Part shown: positions 1 through 7,151 of the stretch, piece after piece
How positions within the stretch are numbered: the first letter of the stretch is position 1
Layout: each line of letters begins with the position of its first letter
NCBI RefSeq assembly: GCF_002105755.1
Contig: NZ_CP020821.1
Coordinates: forward strand, 3,224,001 to 3,288,000
From: Mycobacterium colombiense CECT 3035
Lineage (GTDB): Bacteria > Actinomycetota > Actinomycetes > Mycobacteriales > Mycobacteriaceae
Direction: 5' to 3'
Length of the DNA: 64,000 bases
The notes under the pieces: model-generated
What the model saw: only the letters and a program-made list of their open reading frames with translations
Told to the model about the DNA's origin: nothing
Database searches by the model: none
Position numbers and translations under genes: made by a program

Positions 1-1229
1 TCGACTACCTGCGCAGCCAGAACCCGGTGCTGCGCCTGCCGCACTACGGCGTCGTCGCGGTCACCGGTTACGAAGAAGCCACCGAGATCTACAAGGACCC
101 GGAGACGTTTTCCAACATCGTCGCGCTCGGCGGGCCGTTCCCGCCGCTCCCCTTCACGCCCGAAGGCGATGACATCGGCCCGCAGATCGACGAGCACCGC
201 AGCTCCTTTCCGATGTTCGAGCACATGGTCACCATGGATCCGCCGGACCACACCAAGGCCCGATCGGTGCTCGCCAAGCTGCTGACGCCGAGCCGGCTCA
301 AGCAGAACGAGGAGTTCATGTGGCGCCTCGCCGACCGTCAGCTCGACGAGTTCCTGCACAACGGCGAGTGCGAGTTCATCGCCGAATACTCAAAACCCTT
401 CGCCACCTTGGTGATCGCCGACCTGCTCGGCGTCCCGGAGGAGGACCATAAGGAGTTTCGCACCGTCTTGGGTGCCGACCGCCCCGGCGCGCGGGTCGGG
501 GCACTTGATCACGAATCGGTCGGGATCAACCCGCTCGAGTGGCTCGACGACAAGTTCTGTCACTACATCGAGGATCGCCGCCGCGAACCGCGCGGCGACG
601 TGCTGACGTTCCTGGCGGAAGCGAAATACCCGGACGGCTCGACGCCCCCGGTGATCGAGGTCGTCCGCTCGGCGACGTTCCTTTTCGCCGCCGGCCAGGA
701 GACCACCGCCAAGCTGCTCAGCGCCGCTTTGCAGGTCCTGGGCGACCGGCCCGACATCCAGCAGCAGGTGCGCGAGGACCGCAGCCTGATTCCGTTGTTC
801 ATCGAGGAATCGCTGCGGATGGAGAGCCCGGTGAAGAGCGATTCCCGGCTGGCCCGCAAGGCCACCACGATCGGCGGGGTCGACATCCCCGCGGGCACCG
901 TGGTGATGATCCTGCCGGGCGCGGCCAACCGCGACCCCCGCCGGTTCGAGAACCCGCACGAGTTCGACCTGCGCCGCAAGAACGTCCGCGAACACATGGC
1001 CTTTGCCCGTGGCGTGCACTCCTGCCCCGGGGGCCCGCTCGCCCGAGTCGAGGGCCGCGTCTCGATCGAGCGGATCCTGGACCGGATGCCGCACATCGAG
1101 GTCAACGAGGCCCATCACGGCCCGGCCGCCGAGCGCCGCTACACCTACGAGCCGACCTACATCCTGCGCGGCCTGAGCGAATTGCACCTGTCGTTCACCA
1201 CCGCGGACGCGGTCGCGCCGGTGGCTTAG
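1..1229 (+). CDS. Cytochrome P450 (5'-truncated by window edge)
   Basis: The reading frame is already open at base 3, so the N-terminus lies outside the window; the GTG at 27 is probably internal. The visible part has the I-helix AGQETT (oxygen activation), the ExxR motif in EESLR, and the heme-ligand loop FARGVHSCPGG with Cys encoded at 1023-1025. It should be a soluble class I P450 monooxygenase needing a ferredoxin and a reductase. The C-terminal third closely resembles the P450 at 50724-51995 (shared AANRDPRRFE, RRYxYxPTYILRGL and ELHL segments), so the two are paralogues. No ferredoxin gene follows; the next gene is convergent. The substrate and CYP family cannot be assigned. Confidence 0.93.
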   Translation, partial: DYLRSQNPVLRLPHYGVVAVTGYEEATEIYKDPETFSNIVALGGPFPPLPFTPEGDDIGPQIDEHRSSFPMFEHMVTMDPPDHTKARSVLAKLLTPSRLKQNEEFMWRLADRQLDEFLHNGECEFIAEYSKPFATLVIADLLGVPEEDHKEFRTVLGADRPGARVGALDHESVGINPLEWLDDKFCHYIEDRRREPRGDVLTFLAEAKYPDGSTPPVIEVVRSATFLFAAGQETTAKLLSAALQVLGDRPDIQQQVREDRSLIPLFIEESLRMESPVKSDSRLARKATTIGGVDIPAGTVVMILPGAANRDPRRFENPHEFDLRRKNVREHMAFARGVHSCPGGPLARVEGRVSIERILDRMPHIEVNEAHHGPAAERRYTYEPTYILRGLSELHLSFTTADAVAPVA

Positions 1230-1248
1230 CGCTTTTCGTTCGCGGGCG

Positions 1249-1539
1249 CTACCGGACCTGCATCCCGACGAAGTAACAGCCGAGCAGCACGACGGCGATC
1301 AACACCACCCACGCGTCGGTGAGTCGGCACAGCAGGACCGGGGCGTCCCGCACCTCCATGAACTCGCGAAAGATGATGCGCACCTTGACCAGTGCGATCA
1401 CGATGACGCTCGAGGTGACCACGGCGCTGGACTTCAGCGCCCCGTCGGCGGCGCGGTCTATCCACAGATAGGCAAGCGTCAACGCGGCCAAGATCGCCCA
1501 GACGAACAGCAACCTCCTGTTGAATCTGATTACTATCAC
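1249..1539 (-). CDS. Cytochrome c oxidase subunit IV-like small membrane protein
   Basis: A 96-residue hydrophobic protein with about three membrane helices, ending in a helix rich in Val, Leu and Cys. Its size, position directly behind a subunit III-like gene, and the KVRxxFREFMEVRDAP loop between helices match the prokaryotic COX IV/NorF-like family. The GTG start overlaps the upstream stop as GTGA (1536-1539), which implies translational coupling and fixes the start. It is last in a four-gene minus-strand operon. No oxidase subunit I or II is nearby, so it must act with a catalytic subunit encoded elsewhere or have another role. Confidence 0.75.
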   Translation of the reverse strand: MIVIRFNRRLLFVWAILAALTLAYLWIDRAADGALKSSAVVTSSVIVIALVKVRIIFREFMEVRDAPVLLCRLTDAWVVLIAVVLLGCYFVGMQVR

Positions 1540-2114
1540 CTCACCACGTAGAGCAGCGCAAAGATGAGCACCCACAGGAAATCCACGGTGTGCCAATAGG
1601 TTGCGCCGGTTTCGATGATTTCCTGGGAGCGCCGCGCCGGACTCCGTATCTGGTAGACGATGATGCCGAGGACGACGAAGCCGATCAGCAGATGGACAAA
1701 GTGGATTCCGGTGAGAAAGAAATAGAACATGAAGAAGTCGTTGCGCTCCATGCCGTTTCCGGCCTGAACCAACCGGGCCCACTCGAAAACCTTGAAGGAC
1801 AGGAACACCACGGCGAAACCCGCCGTGATGAAAACATCCCTGAGGGCCGCCGCATAGGCGCCGGCGCGGGCCGACTGAACACACCGCGCCACCGACCATG
1901 AGCTGAGCAGCAGGACCAGGGTGTTGAAGACCCCGACGCGCAGGTCGAGATGAGCCTGCGAGTGCAGGAACAGCTCGGGATTGCGTCCCCGCGAGAACAG
2001 GTAGAAGCCGAAATAGCCGGTGAATACCAGGGTCTCGAACAATACGAAGGCCCACATGTCGGGCTGGCCAGGTACGGCCCTGACGCGTCCGCGCTTGTCG
2101 GCTAGTTCGGTCAC
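1536..2114 (-). CDS. Cytochrome c oxidase subunit III-like (NorE/CtaE-like) protein
   Basis: A 192-residue polytopic protein with about five membrane helices. The segments PGQPDMWAFVLFETLVFTGY, the FFLTGIHFVHLLIG helix and ATYWHTVDFLWVLIFALLY are typical of heme-copper oxidase subunit III and NorE-type homologues. It starts with GTG at 2114, overlapping the preceding stop (GTGA, 2111-2114), and is coupled the same way to the subunit IV-like gene. Subunit III normally stabilises the proton-pumping core. Here it is separated from any catalytic subunit, as seen for NorE/NorF accessory pairs, so an accessory or non-oxidase role is possible. Confidence 0.85.
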   Translation of the reverse strand: MTELADKRGRVRAVPGQPDMWAFVLFETLVFTGYFGFYLFSRGRNPELFLHSQAHLDLRVGVFNTLVLLLSSWSVARCVQSARAGAYAAALRDVFITAGFAVVFLSFKVFEWARLVQAGNGMERNDFFMFYFFLTGIHFVHLLIGFVVLGIIVYQIRSPARRSQEIIETGATYWHTVDFLWVLIFALLYVVR

Positions 2115-2926
2115 TGCGCCACCGCCTTCCTCGGCGGCAGGTCCGGCAGCTCCCCGGCCCCGAAGTCTTCGCGGCGGATCATCTGAAACAGCATGACGAT
2201 GAACGTGACCTGGTAGATGCCGAACACGACCATGTCTAGCCACCAAGCGATTTCGCCGTCCCACGCGAACACGCCACGCCGGAAGATCCAGCAGGGCGCC
2301 ACGACGACCTCGGTCAGCGCGTTGCACAGGTTGAGATAGCCGAACCACTTGGGGAACACGCGGTTCTTGTCGAGCAGGATCGCCACCATCCAGATCAGCG
2401 AACCGATCAGGAACACGCCCATGGTTCCGTCAAAAGACAGGAAGGCGAAGTCATACAGCCATGCGATCAGTTGGGGGTCGCGGTCCGGTCGCAGCGTGCC
2501 GACGATCAGCGCGACGTTGAGCAGCAGCATGCCGGGGACCGCGGCGAGCGAGTAGATGACGAGATACGAATAGCCGAACGCGCGGCTGACCGACATGCGC
2601 CGCATGGAATACGCGATGAGGGCGTTGTTGACCGCGGTCATGCCGCTGGTGGCGAAGATGACCCCGAAGCCGACGGGTATGCCGAGGTGACGTTCGGCGA
2701 ACCAATGGGCCTGCGTCGTGAGGTCCCAGGTGGGCTCCGGCGGAGGTTGGACCTGCGCCACGATGAAGAACATCGGGAAGAAGAGGCCGTAGAAGACCAT
2801 GAGCACGGCCCACGCCACCCACAGCTCTCGCTTGGGGTCGCGCCGCAGGTGCCAGGCGAGTCGGTGATGCAGCGGTCCCGAGGGCGGCGTCGCCGGGGCC
2901 GTCGCCGGTGTGATGACCGCGCTCAT
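2111..2926 (-). CDS. Polytopic membrane protein, paralogue of its upstream neighbour
   Basis: A 271-residue integral membrane protein with about six to seven hydrophobic segments. I do not recognise a characterised family. It aligns along its length with the protein encoded just upstream (2923-3708): both have a first helix followed by FFP or LFP, a MRRM or IRRM cytoplasmic loop, a RPxRxPxL loop, and a FAWDG or LAWDG segment before the last helices. The ATG start overlaps the upstream stop by 4 bases (2923-2926). With the two oxidase-like subunits downstream it may form one membrane complex, but this is inference from coupling only. Confidence 0.75.
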   Translation of the reverse strand: MSAVITPATAPATPPSGPLHHRLAWHLRRDPKRELWVAWAVLMVFYGLFFPMFFIVAQVQPPPEPTWDLTTQAHWFAERHLGIPVGFGVIFATSGMTAVNNALIAYSMRRMSVSRAFGYSYLVIYSLAAVPGMLLLNVALIVGTLRPDRDPQLIAWLYDFAFLSFDGTMGVFLIGSLIWMVAILLDKNRVFPKWFGYLNLCNALTEVVVAPCWIFRRGVFAWDGEIAWWLDMVVFGIYQVTFIVMLFQMIRREDFGAGELPDLPPRKAVAQ

Positions 2927-3708
2927 GTTGTGACCAGTTCATTTGAGCGGCCACGGTTTTCGGCACGCTCGCGATAAACGGCTTGCCCCAAGACCACGCC
3001 CATCACGACGATCCAGACGGCGATGGCAACGTTCTTCACCCAGAACGATAAGAAGCCGTCCCACGCCAGCGGGCCGGTTAGTGACACCCCGACAAATGCT
3101 GCGGGCACCAGCGCGGCGGCGACGAGAAGGTTGAAGTGGGCCACCCAACGGCTGAACACCGGGCGCGGCTGATCATCGAAATAGATTGCCACGGCAAGGA
3201 TCAGGCTCTGCCCGATGAGATAAGGGACCAGGATGGTGAAGGTGACCCAGCCGAGATCGTTGAGCAGCTGGGTAAGCTCGGGACTACGCTCCGGACGAAA
3301 GGCGGCCAGCAGCCAGCAGACGTTGGCGACGAGAAACAACGTCGGACCGCCGGCCGCGCAGGCCAGCATCGCGTAGGAGAAGATCGGCGTTCGGTGTGCC
3401 ATCCTGCGGATCTGCAGCGCGATCAGCGCCAGGATCGGCACGAGGCACACCCCGAACCAGTTGAACAGGATCATGCTGTAACGGATCTGAGGAATGTGCC
3501 CCGGATCGCGGTAGAACGCGGCCACCTGCTGCGCCGACATGGTGGGTGACATCGGCGGGTTGAATCCGGGGAACAGGAAGAAGGACGCGATCCACAGCAT
3601 CAGCGCCACCGGCAACGTCCAGAGCAGGATCAGCTCGCCGTCGGTCCGTCGCGCGACGGTCCGCGCAGATTGGCTACCGCCTGCATCGTTCCCGTCGACG
3701 TCGGACAT
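2923..3708 (-). CDS. Polytopic membrane protein, first gene of oxidase-like operon
   Basis: A 261-residue membrane protein with a hydrophilic N-terminus of about 30 residues and about seven hydrophobic segments. It is a tandem paralogue of the next gene. The ATG at 3708 is chosen because GGAAGGA lies 5 bases upstream; a start at 3732 is possible but lacks this site. No known catalytic motif was seen. It heads an operon of four genes, each overlapping the next by 4 bases. Its promoter region is shared with the divergent TetR gene and carries a near-perfect palindrome, so TetR control is likely. Confidence 0.75.
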   Translation of the reverse strand: MSDVDGNDAGGSQSARTVARRTDGELILLWTLPVALMLWIASFFLFPGFNPPMSPTMSAQQVAAFYRDPGHIPQIRYSMILFNWFGVCLVPILALIALQIRRMAHRTPIFSYAMLACAAGGPTLFLVANVCWLLAAFRPERSPELTQLLNDLGWVTFTILVPYLIGQSLILAVAIYFDDQPRPVFSRWVAHFNLLVAAALVPAAFVGVSLTGPLAWDGFLSFWVKNVAIAVWIVVMGVVLGQAVYRERAENRGRSNELVTT

Positions 3709-3745
3709 CGGTCCTTCCTTCCCCGCACGCAATCGCCGCCGAAAC

Positions 3746-3779
3746 TCGGCTAGTGAGCGAAGCTAGCCGATCGGCTAGC
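3746..3779. promoter_or_regulatory. TetR operator candidate between divergent genes
   Basis: Three copies of one half-site lie here: tcggctag (3746-3753), ctagccga (3763-3770) and tcggctag (3771-3778). Bases 3762-3779 (gctagccga/tcggctagc) form a perfect 18-base palindrome with no spacer. It sits between the membrane operon (start 3708, minus) and the TetR gene (start 3811, plus), so one repressor could control both. Confidence 0.7.
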
Positions 3780-3810
3780 CACGGTCAATAGCGTCGTCTA
3801 GTCTCGGTGC

Positions 3811-4413
3811 GTGGGAACAGCACGTCAGCCGGTGCTCGGTGAGCAGTTCTGGCTCATCGAGCACAGCCCGGCCCGGACGCGGGTACTGGACGCCGCGCTG
3901 GATCTGATCGCCACGCACGGCGTCAGCGGTACGTCGCTGCAGATGATCGCCGATGCCGTCGGGATCACGAAAGCCGCTGTCTACCATCAATTCCGGACCA
4001 AGGAGCAGATCGTCATCGCCGTGACCGAGCGCGAGCTCGGCCGGCTCGAGCCGGCGCTCGAGGAGGCCGAGGCATACGACGACGGACCCCAGGCGCGGGA
4101 TGCGCTGCTGGTGCGTGTGGTTGAGATGGCCGTTCGCGATCGCCGGTTGGTGCGGACGCTGCAGTTCGATCCCGTCGTCGTCCGGTTGTTGGCCGAGCAC
4201 AAGCCCTTTCAACGTTTCATGGACCGTCTGTACCGGGTGCTGTTGAGCGATGCGGGGCTCGACGGGCGGATCGAGGCCGCCATGTTCTCCGGCGCCCTCA
4301 GCACCGCGGTCATGCATCCGCTGGTTGCCGACATCGACGACGAGACCTTGCTCGATCGGGTTACGGATTTGAGCCGGCGGCTACTCGGCCTGCCTCGGGC
4401 AGCACCGGACTAA
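3811..4413 (+). CDS. TetR/AcrR family transcriptional regulator
   Basis: A 200-residue one-component repressor-type regulator. The N-terminal helix-turn-helix covers about residues 27-60, with TSLQMIADAVGITKAAVYHQF as turn and recognition helix. The C-terminal half is the variable ligand-binding and dimerisation domain. It starts with GTG at 3811 and is divergent from the oxidase-like membrane operon, with the palindrome at 3746-3779 between them. The simplest inference is that it represses that operon and itself. Its last codons overlap the stop of the convergent secreted-protein gene by 4 bases. The ligand is unknown. Confidence 0.93.
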   Translation: MGTARQPVLGEQFWLIEHSPARTRVLDAALDLIATHGVSGTSLQMIADAVGITKAAVYHQFRTKEQIVIAVTERELGRLEPALEEAEAYDDGPQARDALLVRVVEMAVRDRRLVRTLQFDPVVVRLLAEHKPFQRFMDRLYRVLLSDAGLDGRIEAAMFSGALSTAVMHPLVADIDDETLLDRVTDLSRRLLGLPRAAPD

Positions 4414-4829
4414 GTGTCGGCGCGGACCCAGCTCGATATGCCGTCGTGAGCAATGCAGATCAGGAACAGACCGTCGGGCGCCTGCGCGACGTAGTTCAGG
4501 TAGTTCTGGCAGTCGGCGTTTTCTTCCTTGACTCCCGCCATCGGCGGTGAGCGGAACCATCGGGGCTGATATCTCCTCGGCGAGCCGCAGAACATCAGCC
4601 GTCCGGGCTCCGAGGCGAAGGACACGTATCCGTCGGCGACACCGAAGGCGTAGTAGCTGGTGTTCTCACACGGCGCACCGAGAACCTGATGGGGCATGAT
4701 GCCCGGGGTGCAGGCGGGGTAGTCGCAGACGGTCGGCCCGGCCGAGGCTGGCGGCGCCGCCACCACACCGGCACCGAGCAACGCGGCAACCAGAGGCACG
4801 ATTGATCGCACCCGATTACTCTGCCACAC
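4410..4829 (-). CDS. Small secreted Cys-rich hypothetical protein
   Basis: A 139-residue protein with a Sec signal peptide: basic start, hydrophobic core IVPLVAALLGAGVVAA, and a likely cut after PASA (residue 30). The mature part has six Cys (CDYPAC, PC, FC, DC, IC), suggesting three disulfides in the exported protein. I do not recognise the family. GTG at 4829 is the most upstream start close to a purine-rich site (AGGAG about 14 bases upstream); GTG at 4811 is an alternative. It is convergent with the TetR gene and divergent from the Mce-associated pair. Confidence 0.7.
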   Translation of the reverse strand: MWQSNRVRSIVPLVAALLGAGVVAAPPASAGPTVCDYPACTPGIMPHQVLGAPCENTSYYAFGVADGYVSFASEPGRLMFCGSPRRYQPRWFRSPPMAGVKEENADCQNYLNYVAQAPDGLFLICIAHDGISSWVRADT

Positions 4830-4994
4830 CCGGAAAGAAAATTCTCCTGGTTGGAGAAGATCAGCCGGGGCGACGGGCGGTCAGTGCCAGGCCGTCCGAA
4901 TGCCGGTCCGCCCCGCGCCCCGGCGAGTTGGTATTTCCGCATGTTAGGGGCCGCGAAGGCGGCCGTCTGACGCCGGCGTTGGGCCCAGGTCGCA

Positions 4995-5804
4995 GTGATA
5001 AGCTGCTTCTCCGTGCACGATCCGGACGGGCCCGACGCCGACGATTCTGGTGACCCGATGGATGTCACCGATCCCGGCGAACCACGGTCGCGCGCAACGG
5101 CCGACGGCAATGCAGCGGCGGCGTCCGAAGCGGACCCGGAAGACGAAGTTGCCAAGGCCGAAGCGCGCGCCGAGGCGGCTCGAGAACGCCTCTCAAAACT
5201 GCGCCGGGCGACCCAAACCGGGGGCGCGGACGACGGCGCCCACGAGGACGAGCAGCGCCCCGCGAAGACCCGCAGACGGCTACGGCTCCGGCGCCCGGCG
5301 CGGCCACGTTGGCTCCGGCGCCCACAGCGGAAGACAGTCGCGGGCGTTGTCGCCACCGTGCTCTTCGCTGGCTCTCTCGCCGGAACTGGTTACATGCTGT
5401 GGCAGCACCACATTGCGGTGCACAATCGCCAGCTCGCCGCGGAGTTCAGTACGGCGGCCCGGCAAGGGATCACGGCTTTCATGTCGATCGACCCGGCTCA
5501 TGCTAAGGAGGATGTCCAGCGCGCGATCGATGCCTCCACGGGCGACCAGAAGAACCAGCTCGCAGTGCTGTCGACCCTCATCGTCAATAAGGCCGAGGAG
5601 ACGAAGGTCGGCACCAAGGTCACCATCGAAGCCGTCGCCGTCGAGTCGTTGACCGACAATTCGGGAGTCGTGCTTGTGGCGGCGAAAACCGATCCCTTCG
5701 GGCCGGATAACCTCAAGCCGCCACCGGCCTTGTTTCGGGTCAGCGTCAACATGGACCGGGACGGCGGCCAGCTCAAGATGTCGAAGATTGATTTCCTGCG
5801 ATGA
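4995..5804 (+). CDS. Mce-associated membrane protein (first of pair A)
   Basis: A 269-residue bitopic protein. An acidic, Ala-rich N-terminus with predicted coiled coil (about residues 45-70, alternating Glu, Ala and Arg) leads into a very basic stretch (RRRLRLRRPARPRWLRRPQ), one membrane helix (about 113-135) and a small exported domain beginning with the KEDVQRAIDASTG segment. This is the architecture of mycobacterial Mce-associated proteins, which support Mce lipid transporters. The start is uncertain: GTG at 4995, GTG at 5013 or ATG at 5058. It is coupled by ATGA to the next gene and is a paralogue of the protein at 21677-22552. Confidence 0.82.
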   Translation: MISCFSVHDPDGPDADDSGDPMDVTDPGEPRSRATADGNAAAASEADPEDEVAKAEARAEAARERLSKLRRATQTGGADDGAHEDEQRPAKTRRRLRLRRPARPRWLRRPQRKTVAGVVATVLFAGSLAGTGYMLWQHHIAVHNRQLAAEFSTAARQGITAFMSIDPAHAKEDVQRAIDASTGDQKNQLAVLSTLIVNKAEETKVGTKVTIEAVAVESLTDNSGVVLVAAKTDPFGPDNLKPPPALFRVSVNMDRDGGQLKMSKIDFLR

Positions 5805-6442
5805 CTGCCGAACATGGGTCGTCGCCGGACCGCACCGACAAGGCTGTTGAGGGAGTGGACACTTCATCCACCGACGACAACGCGGAGCCACCGGCCAGCG
5901 AGGGCCCGGCACGCTCGCGCCGGCTGACAATGATTCGGCGCGCGGCCCGCCGATATTCGGCAAGGTGGCGCTCGATCGTCGCGACAACGCTGGTTGTTGC
6001 CGCGGTGGGAGTCGCCGTCGGCGTGTACCTCATCCTGTACCGGCCGGATCAGCAGGTCGGCGATGCGGCGGCGCACCGGGCGATCCAGGCGGCATCGGAT
6101 GGTGCGGCGGCCGCGCTGTCGTACTCCTACGAGCATCTGAATCGCGATTTCAACAATGCGAAATCACATCTCACCGGCGACTTTCTGGCCTATTACAGCA
6201 AATTCACCGACGATGTCGTGGCACCGACGGCGGAGAAGGGGCAACTGACGGCTTCCGCCAAGGTGGTTCGGGCCGCCGTCTCGGAATTGCATCCCGATTC
6301 GGCCGTCGTGCTGGTTTTCGTCGACCAGACCACGAAAAGCGCACAGAAGAAAGATCCCGAAAAGACGCAGAGCAGCGTTCTGGTCACGCTGAGAAAAGTC
6401 AACGGTTCCTGGCTGATTGCGAAATTCGACCCGTCCGCATGA
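5801..6442 (+). CDS. Mce-associated membrane protein (second of pair A)
   Basis: A 213-residue bitopic protein with a charged cytoplasmic N-terminus, one membrane helix (about 60-82, SIVATTLVVAAVGVAVGVYL) and an exported domain. The domain contains LSYSYEHLNRDFNNAKSHLT and ends SWLIAKFDPSA. It matches the protein at 22549-23121 almost segment by segment (LTGDFLAYY, ELHPDSAVVLV), so both gene pairs arose by duplication. The ATG overlaps the upstream stop (5801-5804). The likely role is accessory to an Mce transporter; the mce operon lies 0.7 kb away, convergent. Confidence 0.83.
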   Translation: MTAEHGSSPDRTDKAVEGVDTSSTDDNAEPPASEGPARSRRLTMIRRAARRYSARWRSIVATTLVVAAVGVAVGVYLILYRPDQQVGDAAAHRAIQAASDGAAAALSYSYEHLNRDFNNAKSHLTGDFLAYYSKFTDDVVAPTAEKGQLTASAKVVRAAVSELHPDSAVVLVFVDQTTKSAQKKDPEKTQSSVLVTLRKVNGSWLIAKFDPSA

Positions 6443-6573
6443 GCGCGACAGATCTCGTCCCAACCATTACCTGGCAGGCCGAAGCGGTGTAACGTCATCG
6501 CTCGAGACTGCCGCGACCGACGGCGAAAAGGTGCCGTAGGCACCCTCGGATTACGCGCTTCGAGGAGCACCTG

Positions 6574-7095
6574 ATGCGTTCAGTCAAAACACTCACCACC
6601 GCAACGCTGGTGGCCGCCACTGCATTCGGCGGTCTGTGCACCGCATCGCCAGCCCAGGCAATCACCAAGGAAGACGTGGCTCTCAACGGGACTTACCGCG
6701 TCACGTCCATCGGCGATTACGCCCAGCGAAATGACCAATACTTCGGCGAACCGACGGTCTACCAAACGTGGACCATCAGCTCGACTTGCGACTCGACCAT
6801 GGAGTGCCATGGCTCGGTGACGAGCGACCAGGGATGGACCGCGCCCCTCTATCTGAAGGATGGGGAGATGTGGAAGGTGCGACGCGAAGTGCCGAACTGG
6901 GAGCGGTGCGAGGACGGTACCGCGTTCCCCGGACAACAGCAGTTCTTTTTCTACCCGGTGAACGACAACGGCGGATTCCAAATCGGGTCGCGGGTCCTGT
7001 CGGGCAAGGACAAGACGGTCGGCCCGAGCGGCGCCTGCGGCCAAAACAATTGGCTTGATATCGCGATGCCGTTGCGCCTCGACCAGCTCTCCTGA
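6574..7095 (+). CDS. Secreted hypothetical protein
   Basis: A 173-residue protein with a clear signal peptide (basic MRSVK, hydrophobic TLVAATAFGGL, likely cut after AQA at 29). The mature chain carries paired cysteines (CDSTMEC, C, C) and aromatic-rich segments but no motif I recognise. Short exported proteins of this kind are common near Mce-associated genes in mycobacteria. It lies 131 bases after the Mce-associated pair and ends 56 bases before the mceF stop on the other strand. A possible site, CGAGGAGCACCTG, precedes the ATG. Confidence 0.72.
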   Translation: MRSVKTLTTATLVAATAFGGLCTASPAQAITKEDVALNGTYRVTSIGDYAQRNDQYFGEPTVYQTWTISSTCDSTMECHGSVTSDQGWTAPLYLKDGEMWKVRREVPNWERCEDGTAFPGQQQFFFYPVNDNGGFQIGSRVLSGKDKTVGPSGACGQNNWLDIAMPLRLDQLS

Positions 7096-7151
7096 CAGCG
7101 CGGTAGTAGCGTCATTGCCCGGCCCATGGGCGGCTACGGGTCGGGGCGAAT

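Noticed and set aside
390..1187. Long open frame antisense to the P450
   Set aside because: Its translation is Arg/Ala/Gly/Asp-rich and without motifs, as expected for the opposite strand of high-GC coding DNA; the P450 motifs on the plus strand are decisive. The same holds for many other long antisense frames in the window.
7115..7140. GCCCATGGGC palindrome between the secreted-protein gene and mceF as a terminator
   Set aside because: The stem is only four base pairs with almost no loop; it cannot be supported as a terminator although a terminator is expected here.
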